From Croceimicrobium sp965228705 (lineage in GTDB: Bacteria; Bacteroidota; Bacteroidia; Flavobacteriales; Schleiferiaceae): a stretch of 64,000 bases of DNA. The notes below the pieces were generated by a model. It saw nothing but the letters and a program-made list of their open reading frames with translations, did not search any database and was not told the DNA's origin. The translations under genes were made by a program, and so were the position numbers. Shown in pieces: positions 17,339 through 26,970 of this stretch. The stretch lies in contig NZ_OZ245832.1 of NCBI RefSeq assembly GCF_965228705.1, forward strand, positions 2,294,001 to 2,358,000, read 5' to 3'. How positions within the stretch are numbered: the first letter of the stretch is position 1; every line of letters begins with the position of its first letter.

Positions 17339-20300
17339 TTAATCTACTACCCTTTCCCTACCATACAGTTTTATCTCCTTTAATGCATCCTTAATTACCT
17401 CGTCCATATCCGCAATGCTCTCATTATAAGTTTCGCCTTCCCTGGCCATTGCATAATCTGTACTCAGCTGCTCCTGATCTTCCAGCACCAAATACATTAA
17501 TTTCCAAAGTTTTTCATCTTCATTACGGGCTCTAAAAAAGTACACTTCCGCCGGATAGGCTTTAATCTCCAGTTTTTCACTGCGGATAAAGGAAATGGTA
17601 TCGTATGAAGAATACCGACTGTTTTCCAATATACTTTGAGCAAAGTATTCGCGGCTACGGTATTTCTCATCCAATACCTTCAATTTTTTCGCTTTTCGCA
17701 GATAGGGATAAACCTTGTAAAAGGCCTTGGGTTTCTTTGCCAATGCGTTCCAGGTAGAGTCTGGCACCTCCCAATGCGGGTCCATCTCAACAACCAAATC
17801 AGCCAGCACCGCTTCATTCCGCACGCTTAGCGTTTTCTGATACTGTTCCTGCACTTCCTTTTTACGGGCAAAAGGTCGAAGAAGCTTTGTATAGGTCAAC
17901 AAATCCCGATTAACCGTTTTCTTTCGGCTGTAGGTATTCGTAGACTCATCCGATGCATGTTGTTTTTTTAGCTCAACCTTGGCAAATAGAAGCAATGATT
18001 TATACTTGGATTTATAATCACTACCCTTCACCAAACCACTGTCTAACAGCTCAGCTAACAGCTCGTAAATCTCAGATCGATAATCTTCGAAATCTGTTAA
18101 TGGCAGAATATCGGGGTAAATGATAGGCGCCAAATCAATGGTATCCCTAAACTCATCAAATAGGTGGCTATAAGTATAGGTAGTAGCGGTAAAGGGAGGC
18201 TCATCCATAATTAGCTTTTTGAAGCTCTTATTTCCTTCCTTACCATTAAAATCTACTAGTGTTTCGAGTATTTTAAATTGATAGGCTGATGAATCCAGCT
18301 TATCGTAGTACAGATCTACTAAAAAGGGAATGTGCTTCTCGCTATCCAACCAGGATAATCGGTTTAAGAGTTTTAAGCGTGCGGTCCGATCAAAACCTTC
18401 TTGCTCATAATTCAATACATAATCCTTGATTCGCGGCGCATCTGTTTCAACAAAATCCACCTCATATACCGAATTGGAAGCTTCGAATAATCGAACACTA
18501 TCACGACTATCCAAGGCTTCAAAAAAGAGATCTGCCTTGGCTAAGGTGATAGGTTTACCGATAATGGTATCCTCGGTAGGCTGAAATGAGGCCAAAGCCT
18601 TTTCAGCAAAAGCTGATTGATACTCTAAACTATCGGTTACCGTCCACAAGCTATACAATGCTCCGTTTTCTAAAATCCATTTGGTTTTGATCTGTCGATG
18701 GGTATTGGTATCGCTAAAAACCAGCAGCTTGGCTTCACTTAGGTAATTGCTGTCTTGCCTGGTGTAGAGCGTGGAGTCACTCAAAAGTTGCAATCCCTCA
18801 TCATCACTAAAATCACTGATCTTCTCCTGCCAGTACTCTTCCAGGGTGGGAAAGGAAGCATAAATATGTTCCGTTTCCAGGCGAATCTTTATTTGCTCAC
18901 CCGTTGGTCCATAGCTAAGTACCTTTTCATTTATCTCACCACGATAGCTATGATCTTCATCGGATTGATAGCCCCTGGACTGGCCTAAATTGGCGAGAAA
19001 GGACTCGTAATCATTAAGCTTCATCGGACTTTCCAGGCGGACATGGAGCACCGAATCTTGATATTCCTGAAAATCATTTTCATAATGCCAGGCGGTAAAG
19101 GCAAAGGAGTTAAAAAAGTCCTCTTGTTTTGCCCGATCTTGTGCAGTGGTCAAGAGCATCACATATTTAGGCCCTTGCAGCTGTACTTGCCCGAAAATCT
19201 TTTCTTCTTTCTTATTCTTAAGTACAAATCGACTGAAAGAAGTTCCTTCCGCTTCCTCAATATAGATCGTGTCTACTTCCAGTTTTTTATCGTCTGCAAT
19301 TTTTTCAATCAGGTATTTGAGTTCAAACTCATCTTCTTCGAGATAGTCGAAATCATGATACTGGCGCAAAGCTGCGGCATAGTATTCTCCTTTATCATAG
19401 GACTGCACCCAGAAGGTATAGTAAGGATTTGCAAAGGCCGCTTCGTATTGTTCGGTTCTTAAATTTCCGGGCATTCGCAGTTCAATTCCGTGGAATTGGG
19501 GCCGGTATTTCTTTGTATCATCAAAAGAATTGAGCTTCAAGCTCTTGAAAAAAGCTTCCGGTAAGGCGGTTTGCGCAAATTCCTTAGGCCCGCCCACTTT
19601 AAAGATGATCACTTCTAAATCGGTAAATACAATTTGATAATGCTGATGGTCGCCCGTACGGGTTTCATTCTTTATATCGAAAGCCGGGAATCCCGATACC
19701 AAAATGGTATCCTTGGATAAAATTTTGCCGGGAATATTCTCAAAGAGCATACTATCAATGCGCCCTTGATAAAATGCGCGGTCTTTGCCATAAACCGGCC
19801 CGTAGGTAGGAATACGACGAATGCTGTAGAAACCGCCATTGACCATATCGGCAAAAACATACTCCTGGTAGGGCTGACTTAAAAACTTGATCATTTTACC
19901 GGGAACCTGGGCTTGAATGAAACCGTCATCCGAAATAAAGTCCTGTTGTTCGGCGCTGAGAATAATCGCATCGATCTCCTCCTTGCGGCTGATACTGGTT
20001 GTGGTTACTGCCCGATCTTCCGCTTCAACGGTATAGCCTTTCTCACGTAATAGATTAATCACCCCCATTTTTCCAGGCAAATGTGAGGCGCCCACTCCGG
20101 TAAAAAGCGCCCCCGATTGCATGAGTGAATCCATCCCGGCCACCATAATCTGATTGCGATCGTCGAGCATATTCTTGCGGTAATATTTACCGGGATAAAG
20201 CACCGAATTAAGGGTATCAATCAGATCAAGATCACCCCGGCGATAGGCATCTTCCATTAAGGTTTGCCAATCGGTAAAATCGCCTAAAAGGTCGCGGGCC

Positions 20301-20884
20301 TGTCGATCGGTAATGTACACAGCGTCTTCATCCGCACGACTAGCCTTTAATACGCTTTTATACGACTCTTCATAATCTTCGAGGGCATAGATGCTTTTAC
20401 CTGCCTTACGACCGGCTTGAAATATAAAAAGGTCTAAATAGGTGTTTTCGGCAAAATCCTGATCCTGCTGATCCAGGCGATAGAGCAAATTGTTTAATAA
20501 ATCCTGATCTCGAGCTAAATAGTACTCCCACTCCTGTTGCTGGGGTTCCTTTGGATTAAAGGAGCTGTATAAAGGCATCATGTACTGATTGTACTGATAG
20601 GACATTTTAAACAGATCGCGGTAAAGCTCAGAGCTGGTTAAATCCGAAACCCAGGTCTCTGGATTGGTTTCCAGTGCTACATAATCGGCATTGTCCAGGG
20701 CTTCAAAAAAAGTTTCGCTTAAGTGGAAGGCCACCCTATTACTCACGTGCATGGTACCATAGAGGTAGGAAGGTTCTTCCAAACCATTGCCGGAAATCTT
20801 CCAAAGTAAACCCTGATACTCTTTATTGATTTGTGCGAAGCTAAAGAGGGGGAGCAAAAGGAAGCTTAAAAGAAAACGATGCAT
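17339..20884 (-). CDS. large exported protein with N-terminal TraB/GumN domain
   Basis: The 1181-residue protein has a signal peptide (MHRFLLSFLLLPLFSFAQ) and a TraB/GumN domain over about residues 20-290. Its landmarks are LYGTMHVSNRVAFHLSETFF, ADYVALE and later GVGASHLPGKMGVINLLREKGY. TraB/Tiki-type folds are proposed metalloproteases. The remaining nearly 900 residues resemble no family I recognise and contain many acidic, Tyr-rich segments. Typical GumN proteins are about 300 residues, so this is an unusual fusion. It is translationally coupled to the J-domain gene downstream. Confidence 0.82.
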   Translation of the reverse strand: MHRFLLSFLLLPLFSFAQINKEYQGLLWKISGNGLEEPSYLYGTMHVSNRVAFHLSETFFEALDNADYVALETNPETWVSDLTSSELYRDLFKMSYQYNQYMMPLYSSFNPKEPQQQEWEYYLARDQDLLNNLLYRLDQQDQDFAENTYLDLFIFQAGRKAGKSIYALEDYEESYKSVLKASRADEDAVYITDRQARDLLGDFTDWQTLMEDAYRRGDLDLIDTLNSVLYPGKYYRKNMLDDRNQIMVAGMDSLMQSGALFTGVGASHLPGKMGVINLLREKGYTVEAEDRAVTTTSISRKEEIDAIILSAEQQDFISDDGFIQAQVPGKMIKFLSQPYQEYVFADMVNGGFYSIRRIPTYGPVYGKDRAFYQGRIDSMLFENIPGKILSKDTILVSGFPAFDIKNETRTGDHQHYQIVFTDLEVIIFKVGGPKEFAQTALPEAFFKSLKLNSFDDTKKYRPQFHGIELRMPGNLRTEQYEAAFANPYYTFWVQSYDKGEYYAAALRQYHDFDYLEEDEFELKYLIEKIADDKKLEVDTIYIEEAEGTSFSRFVLKNKKEEKIFGQVQLQGPKYVMLLTTAQDRAKQEDFFNSFAFTAWHYENDFQEYQDSVLHVRLESPMKLNDYESFLANLGQSRGYQSDEDHSYRGEINEKVLSYGPTGEQIKIRLETEHIYASFPTLEEYWQEKISDFSDDEGLQLLSDSTLYTRQDSNYLSEAKLLVFSDTNTHRQIKTKWILENGALYSLWTVTDSLEYQSAFAEKALASFQPTEDTIIGKPITLAKADLFFEALDSRDSVRLFEASNSVYEVDFVETDAPRIKDYVLNYEQEGFDRTARLKLLNRLSWLDSEKHIPFLVDLYYDKLDSSAYQFKILETLVDFNGKEGNKSFKKLIMDEPPFTATTYTYSHLFDEFRDTIDLAPIIYPDILPLTDFEDYRSEIYELLAELLDSGLVKGSDYKSKYKSLLLFAKVELKKQHASDESTNTYSRKKTVNRDLLTYTKLLRPFARKKEVQEQYQKTLSVRNEAVLADLVVEMDPHWEVPDSTWNALAKKPKAFYKVYPYLRKAKKLKVLDEKYRSREYFAQSILENSRYSSYDTISFIRSEKLEIKAYPAEVYFFRARNEDEKLWKLMYLVLEDQEQLSTDYAMAREGETYNESIADMDEVIKDALKEIKLYGRERVVD

Positions 20885-20965
20885 GAAAAATCAGTTAGGA
20901 TATTAGATGATTAGTACGAGTTTACAAGTATAAAGCAGAAAAAGCTAGCATTTTGGATTTGAAGG

Positions 20966-22171
20966 TCAAAAGCCCGATTTCTGAGTCCTTTCTTCCCCAA
21001 TCTTGGGTTCTAGAACCAATAATTTCACCTCTTCTGGCTGTTCCGACCATTTAATCACCAAGCCATATTTCGCTAATTCACGATTGAGGGTTTTACCATC
21101 GCCATAGCTCCAATTCAGTTCCATATCGAAAGTATAATCAAGCCTGGCTTTATCCTTAACGGGTAACTGCACCTCATTTTCGAGGTATTTAATCAAATCA
21201 TAGCTAGTGACCTTTTTACCCAAATAATATGGACCGCGGTATTCAAAATAGCGCTCCTCCTCTATTGAAATCGAAGGCAATTTGGTACTGTCCAATACTT
21301 CCAAAACACAAACCGAATCCTGGACTACAGCTTGCCATCTTGCCTCAAATTCCAAATGAGAATTTAGAATGGCTTGGGCATGCTCTAAAAGATCCAAGGG
21401 GTACTGCGGATCCTGCTCCAGACTAAAGCAATATTTGCGATGGGCGGCCACATCCTCCTTGCTGTAAATTCGAGCTACGGAAGACAGTTGATAGACATCC
21501 GCCAAAAGGCGATACAGGGATACATTGCGAAAATCGAGTGCTTTAGGCCTACCTTCTTCATCGCGTTGTATTTCGTTTTTAAAAGACCAGCCTTTTTGCT
21601 CGGAGCTCAGGCGATATTGAAAAGCTTTCTCCTGATAAGTTTTCAATAAATGATGGTCTGACACAGTGGGGTTTTCATCCTCAATTATCCCCAGGTCTTT
21701 ACCTGTGATTAAATTTTGCAGGAGCTCCTTATTCAATTTCTTAGAACTGCCAATGGCACGAACAACACCCTGTGCATCAATCAATACGCAATGGGGCACA
21801 TAGCGATAAGGGAAGATTTCGCGATGCGTGGTATCATAGACCACCGGAATGGAGAGCGGGGAACTTTGCAGAAAGCGCGAGAGATTTTCTTTACTGTCGG
21901 CAGATACGCTAATAAATTCCATTTGCCCTTCGAATTCCACTTGCCATTTTTCCATTTTATGCAAAGTCGGAATACAAGGCGCACACCAGGTCGCCCAAAA
22001 GTCGATAAGCAAAGGTTTGTTCTGCGAGCTTAATGAAATGGGCATTTGATCCCCATTAAGTACCTCTTGAAATGTATAATCAGGCACTGTATCTCCTACT
22101 TGCAATGCTTGTCCTCGTACTAATTGAAAACCAAAAAACGATAGAATAGTCAAGAATAAGGGGAATTTCAT
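20966..22171 (-). CDS. TlpA-like thioredoxin-fold protein, exported
   Basis: This 401-residue protein has a signal peptide (about 1-20) and a TlpA/ResA thioredoxin domain with the WCAPC active site (Cys63 and Cys66 in FWATWCAPC). Such periplasmic proteins reduce disulfides, for example during cytochrome c maturation. The last 230 residues form an additional domain of unknown type seen with some Bacteroidota TlpA proteins. It is 81 bp upstream of the TraB/GumN gene on the same strand and could be in one transcript with it. Confidence 0.87.
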   Translation of the reverse strand: MKFPLFLTILSFFGFQLVRGQALQVGDTVPDYTFQEVLNGDQMPISLSSQNKPLLIDFWATWCAPCIPTLHKMEKWQVEFEGQMEFISVSADSKENLSRFLQSSPLSIPVVYDTTHREIFPYRYVPHCVLIDAQGVVRAIGSSKKLNKELLQNLITGKDLGIIEDENPTVSDHHLLKTYQEKAFQYRLSSEQKGWSFKNEIQRDEEGRPKALDFRNVSLYRLLADVYQLSSVARIYSKEDVAAHRKYCFSLEQDPQYPLDLLEHAQAILNSHLEFEARWQAVVQDSVCVLEVLDSTKLPSISIEEERYFEYRGPYYLGKKVTSYDLIKYLENEVQLPVKDKARLDYTFDMELNWSYGDGKTLNRELAKYGLVIKWSEQPEEVKLLVLEPKIGEERTQKSGF

Positions 22172-22237
22172 GCCGCGCGATTTAATTAGAGTTAGCTAAT
22201 CAACGCTTAGAGTTTTGGCATAATATGTCTGCAAGAA

Positions 22238-23095
22238 TTAATCTTCTGAATCCTGAGCACCCCGTTCCGCAGCCTCCCAAGCCAACATTGCCCTTTTGCG
22301 TAAGGGATCCCAACGGTAACCTCCTAATTCTCCTGAAGCCCGAATTACCCGATGACAGGGTATTAGATAAGCAATGGGATTGGAACCAATGGCTGTACCT
22401 ACTGCTCGCGATGCTTTGGCCTTGCCGATTTGCGCAGCCAAAGTTCCATAAGTAGCGACCTGCGCTGATGGAATTTTCAATAGCGCCTCCCAAACCTGCA
22501 ATTGAAATTCGGTTCCCTTTAAATGCAGTTTTATTTGCGGCAATTCGGTCCAATCTCTTCTAAAAAAGCGCAAGGCCTGTTCTTGATTTACATCACTCCC
22601 TTGATTAAAGGTGGCCTTCGGAAATTCATTTTTCAAGCCCTCTAATGCTTGATCTTCGGATTCCGCGAAAGCCAAATAGCAAAGGCCTTTAAGGGTGGAA
22701 GCTGCAATCAGCTGACCAAAAGGACTTTCGGCCAAACTATAATGGATACTCAGATTTTCTCCACCTCTCTTATACTCCGCCGGACTCATACCTTGGATAT
22801 TAATAAAGAGATCATGTAATCGGCTAGTGCCGGAAAGGCCGGTTTGAAAGGCGGTTTCCGCTAGGGAAGCTTCTTGTTCTGCCAGTAGTTTCTTAGCATG
22901 CTTTAAACTGGTGTATTGCAGGAATTTCTTGGGACTGGTTCCGGCCCAATCGCGAAACAAGCGTTGAAAATGAAAGGGACTTAAATGCACCTGAGCGGCC
23001 AGGTCTTCTAAGCTGGGTTGCTCCTGATAATGACTTTGTATGTACTCAATCACCTTAGCGATGCGCTGATAATTGAGGCTTTCTTCCTGCTTCAT
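22238..23095 (-). CDS. AraC-type HTH fused to methylated-DNA-protein-cysteine methyltransferase
   Basis: The 285-residue fusion has an AraC helix-turn-helix over residues 10-105 (LSPFHFQRLFRDWAGTSPKKF) and a C-terminal MGMT domain with the active-site motif PCHRV, Cys247. The enzyme removes methyl groups from O6-methylguanine by transfer to that Cys. It lacks the N-terminal zinc methylphosphotriester sensor of E. coli Ada, so how it would sense alkylation is unclear. No other alkylation-repair gene is nearby. Confidence 0.93.
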   Translation of the reverse strand: MKQEESLNYQRIAKVIEYIQSHYQEQPSLEDLAAQVHLSPFHFQRLFRDWAGTSPKKFLQYTSLKHAKKLLAEQEASLAETAFQTGLSGTSRLHDLFINIQGMSPAEYKRGGENLSIHYSLAESPFGQLIAASTLKGLCYLAFAESEDQALEGLKNEFPKATFNQGSDVNQEQALRFFRRDWTELPQIKLHLKGTEFQLQVWEALLKIPSAQVATYGTLAAQIGKAKASRAVGTAIGSNPIAYLIPCHRVIRASGELGGYRWDPLRKRAMLAWEAAERGAQDSED

Positions 23096-23161
23096 TTAAT
23101 GTTGCAATTCGCGCAAAGTTGCTTCATCCCTAATGGACCTGCAATCCGAAACTTGCGCTCT

Positions 23162-23599
23162 TTAATCTTGCTCTACCTCGAGATTCAAAACCTTAATGCC
23201 TCTTTTATTCTCCTTAAGCTTGGCAAAACGCAGTTCATTCGGAAAGGCAAAGACCAATTGCTTTACTCTTTTTTCATCCAAACGCTGATCAATCTCGGCA
23301 ATGCGCTCAAAAGACATAAAGCGATAACCTTTATCCAGGATATGGTTCTTAATAATTAAGAGGTCTGTAAAGTTCTTCTCTTCCTTAGATTGACGGAGCT
23401 TCATCCAAAATAATCCGACAAAATAAAGCAGTACAGCCAGGCCCAAACCCCAGTTTTTCCAATCCTGACTAATCTGATTAATCATAGCATTGTAAAGCAA
23501 AAGATAGATCGGTAGGACTAAGGCAGTTACAAAAAGCACCTCGGAGGTGGAAGAACTGCGCACCCAGGAATGAATGCTCTTGAGCTGATTAATCTTCAT
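23162..23599 (-). CDS. two-helix membrane protein, unknown function
   Basis: The 145-residue protein has two adjacent transmembrane helices (about 22-43 and 52-70) and a charged C-terminal cytoplasmic part containing MSFERIAEIDQRLDEKRVK. I do not recognise the family. A frame extension to a TTG at 23653 exists, but the ATG at 23599 fits better with the topology. It lies 66 bp downstream of the AraC-MGMT gene's start side and shares its strand, with no functional link evident. Confidence 0.65.
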   Translation of the reverse strand: MKINQLKSIHSWVRSSSTSEVLFVTALVLPIYLLLYNAMINQISQDWKNWGLGLAVLLYFVGLFWMKLRQSKEEKNFTDLLIIKNHILDKGYRFMSFERIAEIDQRLDEKRVKQLVFAFPNELRFAKLKENKRGIKVLNLEVEQD

Positions 23600-23672
23600 G
23601 GCAATGGATTTGGAATGGCTGGCAGAAATTACAAATAAATTACTGTAGATCAAATCCTTGAGCCAAATCCAT

Positions 23673-23756
23673 CTATTCTTCCGATTGCGATTTCTTTCGC
23701 TTCCGAGCGGCTAAAATGATGAAAAACAAGATGAACAGGGCGAGATGCTTAATCAT
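23673..23756 (-). CDS. candidate 27-residue membrane peptide
   Basis: The short frame starting at ATG 23756 encodes a Leu/Ile/Phe-rich helix of about 15 residues followed by RKRKKSQSEE. One helix plus a basic tail is typical of small bacterial membrane peptides. Nothing else supports expression, so this is tentative. Confidence 0.3.
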   Translation of the reverse strand: MIKHLALFILFFIILAARKRKKSQSEE

Positions 23757-23804
23757 GGTTTTAGTTTGGATTCGATAAGAGAGGCCTAACTTCAAACTTA
23801 TCTA

Positions 23805-24461
23805 TTATTGATACCTTTCTTCGCCTACAACTTCTCCCTTAGCATTATAGGACAGCTTTCGGATAAGCTTATTCTCCTCATTGTACTCAAATACAATGCG
23901 GGTTAAACCTTCGTACATCTTTCGATTTGCATCCAAATAGGTGATTTCCTTTTTGTTGCCATGCTCATCGTATTTCAACTGCAAGATTGGAGGCACGGAA
24001 CCCGGCCCTACAAAAGCACCTTTGGCATCGTAAAAACGTTCCTCGATCAAGTGGCCTTGCTGATCGTAGTCCTGCTCATGTATCGCCACATATTCAAAAA
24101 AAGGTGCAATGGCCCCATCTTTATTAAAGCCTACCAAACGAACCAATTGTCCTTTTTCATTGTAAAAGAACTTTTTAATAGAAGCACCATAGAAGTCATT
24201 GGCTAATACCACATATTCCAATCTTCCTTCCTCGGAAAAAACAGAATCATTTTGGCCATTCAAATCTTCTGGTTTCCTGCCTTCAAGCAATGCTTTCATG
24301 ATATTGAAAGTGGCGGTATCAATTTCCACCGATTCAGTAAGCCGCTTATTGTCTTTGCCATGAGTTACCTGAACCTCTTTAGTAGCGGATGTTTCAGCTT
24401 GCTTACTGGAACAGGCAGAAATTAGGATTGTACTGATAAATATGGAGAACAGCCTTTTCAC
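23805..24461 (-). CDS. lipoprotein with YD-like repeats
   Basis: The 218-residue product begins with a lipoprotein signal (MKRLFSIFISTILISACSS, lipobox ISAC, Cys17). The C-terminal half contains four loosely repeated segments of the type FYNEKGQLVRLVGF, YDQQGHLIEERFY, YDEHGNKKEITYL and YNEENKLIRKLSY. Such repeats fold as beta strands and are common in Bacteroidota surface lipoproteins. No enzymatic motif is visible. Confidence 0.75.
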   Translation of the reverse strand: MKRLFSIFISTILISACSSKQAETSATKEVQVTHGKDNKRLTESVEIDTATFNIMKALLEGRKPEDLNGQNDSVFSEEGRLEYVVLANDFYGASIKKFFYNEKGQLVRLVGFNKDGAIAPFFEYVAIHEQDYDQQGHLIEERFYDAKGAFVGPGSVPPILQLKYDEHGNKKEITYLDANRKMYEGLTRIVFEYNEENKLIRKLSYNAKGEVVGEERYQ

Positions 24462-24640
24462 GATTCTTAATTTAGGTTGAGATTCCGCGACTGCAAATTA
24501 AGGTATGCCTGACTTCCTCCGAAATTCTGTTTAAGAATAAAAGAATCTCATCCCCTATAAAATGGGTACTCAGCCGTACTTAAGCAATGAGTGAAGCGAT
24601 TAAAGCTAACATTTGTCATATTCCCCCTTTTTCGCTTTCG

Positions 24641-24648
24641 TACTTTTG
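24641..24648 (+). promoter_or_regulatory. -7 promoter element of trhO
   Basis: TACTTTTG matches TAnnTTTG and lies 15 bp before the ATG at 24664. The nearest upstream TTG is at 24613-24615, slightly farther than ideal. Confidence 0.5.
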
Positions 24649-24663
24649 CAAAAATTTCTGTCT

Positions 24664-25716
24664 ATGGATCCCAATGCCGGAAAAAAGAATCTGGTAAACC
24701 GCTACAGTCGGGAAGAGCTGGAAGCGCGCCTAATGGCCGAAGACTTTAAACGCATTACCGTATCTTTTTATCGATACGTTATTCTCGACGATCCGCAAGC
24801 CATGCGTGATCGTTTATATCAAGAGTGGACTGAGCTCAACTGCCTGGGTCGCATTTATATTGCCCGCGAAGGTATCAATGCCCAAATGAATGTACCCGAA
24901 CAAAATTGGGAGCAATTCGTAAAGGAGCTGCATGCCAAGGAAGAGTTCAAAGACATCCCCTTTAAAATTGCGGTGGAAGACGATGGAAAGTCCTTCCTCA
25001 AATTGGTAATTAAAGTGCGGGATCGCATTGTTGCTGATGGTTTAGCGGACGATCATTATGATGTTACCAATGTGGGTACCCACCTCGATGCGGAAGCCTG
25101 GAATAAAGCCCTGGAAGAAGGGGCTATCGTAGTAGATATGCGTAATCACTATGAAAGTGAAATCGGGCATTTCGAGAACTCCATCCTCCCTCAGGCGGAA
25201 ACCTTTAGAGAGGAATTGCCTGAAGTTTTGGAAAAGCTCAAAGGCAAGGAAAGTGATAAGATCCTCTTGTATTGCACCGGTGGTATTCGCTGCGAAAAAA
25301 CTTCTGCCTTTTTAAAACATCATGGTTTTAGCGATGTAAACCAGTTACATGGCGGCATTATCGATTATGCCCGCCAAATTAAAACCAAGGAATTGCCGAA
25401 CAAATTTCATGGTAAGAACTTTGTCTTTGATGAGCGCCTGGGCGAAAGCATTTCCCATGAGGTAATTTCGCACTGTCATCAATGTGGAGAACCTTGCGAT
25501 GTGCATGTAAACTGCGCCAATGTAGCTTGTAATTTGCTCTTTATTCAATGCCCAACTTGCGCGGAGAAGTACGACAAATGTTGTTCTGAAGAATGCATGG
25601 AAGTACAGCATTTAAGTGCAGAAGAGCAGAAAGAGCTCCGCAAAGGCAAAAAAAGCCAAAAGCGTTTCCACAGTCATAGACGCTGGGGTGATTTACATCC
25701 TGAAACCAAAAGCTGA
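24664..25716 (+). CDS. trhO: oxygen-dependent tRNA uridine(34) hydroxylase, rhodanese-type
   Basis: The 350-residue enzyme makes 5-hydroxyuridine at the wobble position of tRNA using molecular oxygen. The N-terminal domain shows VSFYRYVILDDPQAMRDRL and the IYIAREGINAQM pattern of the TrhO/YceA family. The central rhodanese domain has the active-site loop CTGGIRCEK with Cys204. A C-terminal Cys-rich tail (CHQCGEPCD, CANVACN, CPTCAEKYDKCC) completes the usual domain set. The ATG at 24664 was chosen over the TTG at 24613 because the promoter box lies between them. Confidence 0.95.
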   Translation: MDPNAGKKNLVNRYSREELEARLMAEDFKRITVSFYRYVILDDPQAMRDRLYQEWTELNCLGRIYIAREGINAQMNVPEQNWEQFVKELHAKEEFKDIPFKIAVEDDGKSFLKLVIKVRDRIVADGLADDHYDVTNVGTHLDAEAWNKALEEGAIVVDMRNHYESEIGHFENSILPQAETFREELPEVLEKLKGKESDKILLYCTGGIRCEKTSAFLKHHGFSDVNQLHGGIIDYARQIKTKELPNKFHGKNFVFDERLGESISHEVISHCHQCGEPCDVHVNCANVACNLLFIQCPTCAEKYDKCCSEECMEVQHLSAEEQKELRKGKKSQKRFHSHRRWGDLHPETKS

Positions 25717-25778
25717 CAAATGTTCTTTTTCGCCTCTTCGACAAAATGAATATTTGAAACCTCTTAAAAAAGATTGCT

Positions 25779-26939
25779 ATGCCATTTTATCAAAAACTAG
25801 GAAAGATTCCGCATAAGCGCCATACCACCTTTCGCAAAGAAAATGGAGATCTGCATTATGAGCAGCTCTTTGGCACCGAAGGCTTTAGTGGAATGTCGTC
25901 CCTGCTTTACCACCTCCACCGACCGACTATGGTTAAGGATGTGAAGGTAGGTGCCGACCTCAACCCGAAAGCAGCCCTGGATCACAATATTACCAGTCGA
26001 ATGCTGCAAGGTTTTCAGGTTCCGGCCAAAGAAGATTATCTGGAAAGCCGAATTCCCGTGCTCTTTAATAATGATGTGCACATTTCATTGGCCGCTCCCA
26101 CCAAGAGCTTAACCGAATACTTCTATAAAAATGCCGATGCGGATGAGATGATCTTCATTCACCGTGGAACCGGCACCCTGCGCACCATGATGGGAAATAT
26201 TCCTTTCGGCTATGGTGACTATTTGGTGATTCCTCGCGGGATGATTTATCAAATTGAATTTGATGATGCGGATAACCGTCTTTTCATCCTCGATTCCTAT
26301 CAACCTATTTATACCCCTAAGCGCTACCGCAACTATTTCGGTCAGTTATTAGAGCACAGCCCCTTCTGTGAACGCGATATGCGCGGTCCTGAAAATCTGG
26401 AAGTGCATGATGAAATGGGGGACTTTGTGGTTAAGGTGAAGAAAGAAGGCATTTTACATGAAATCACCTATGCCAGTCATCCTTTTGATGTGGTAGGCTG
26501 GGATGGATTCAACTACCCTTATGCCTTTAATATTAAGGATTTCGAACCCATCACCGGAAGGGTACACCAACCACCACCCGTACACCAAACATTCGAGAGT
26601 GCTCAATATGTAGTTTGCTCTTTTGTTCCGCGTTTGTACGATTACCATCCTGAGGCGATTCCTGCTCCTTACAATCATAGTAATATCGACAGCGATGAGG
26701 TATTATACTATGTAGATGGAGACTTTATGAGCCGTAATCATGTGGACAAAGGTTTTATCAGCTTGCACCCAGCCGGTATTCCCCACGGACCTCATCCCGG
26801 AGCTTATGAACGCAGTATAGGCCAGAAGGACACTCAGGAATGGGCTGTTATGGTAGATACCTTCCGTCCTTTGAAAGTAACTCAAGCGGCCCTGGATATC
26901 GAGCTCGAAAACTATCATCGTTCTTGGCTCGAGGAATAA
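25779..26939 (+). CDS. hmgA: homogentisate 1,2-dioxygenase
   Basis: This 386-residue cytosolic iron dioxygenase opens homogentisate to maleylacetoacetate in tyrosine degradation. The cupin-type C-terminal core has the metal-site region YNHSNIDSDEVLYYVDGDF and HPAGIPHGPHPGAYERS, which supply the His/Glu iron ligands. It is shorter than the roughly 440-residue human enzyme, as in many Bacteroidota. The next gene is the preceding enzyme of the pathway, 31 bp away, though that gene has its own promoter. Confidence 0.95.
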   Translation: MPFYQKLGKIPHKRHTTFRKENGDLHYEQLFGTEGFSGMSSLLYHLHRPTMVKDVKVGADLNPKAALDHNITSRMLQGFQVPAKEDYLESRIPVLFNNDVHISLAAPTKSLTEYFYKNADADEMIFIHRGTGTLRTMMGNIPFGYGDYLVIPRGMIYQIEFDDADNRLFILDSYQPIYTPKRYRNYFGQLLEHSPFCERDMRGPENLEVHDEMGDFVVKVKKEGILHEITYASHPFDVVGWDGFNYPYAFNIKDFEPITGRVHQPPPVHQTFESAQYVVCSFVPRLYDYHPEAIPAPYNHSNIDSDEVLYYVDGDFMSRNHVDKGFISLHPAGIPHGPHPGAYERSIGQKDTQEWAVMVDTFRPLKVTQAALDIELENYHRSWLEE

Positions 26940-26952
26940 TCGTCTAACTTTG
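26924..26952 (+). promoter_or_regulatory. promoter of hppD inside the hmgA 3' end
   Basis: A -33 TTG (26924-26926) and a -7 TAACTTTG (26945-26952) are separated by 18 bp. The box overlaps the TTG codon that would extend hppD, which supports the ATG at 26971. Confidence 0.65.
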
Positions 26953-26970
26953 CAAAAAAGCGATTCTATT

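Noticed and set aside
22200..22553. 117-residue minus-strand frame within the AraC-MGMT gene
   Set aside because: It overlaps a clear gene in another frame and has no family features.
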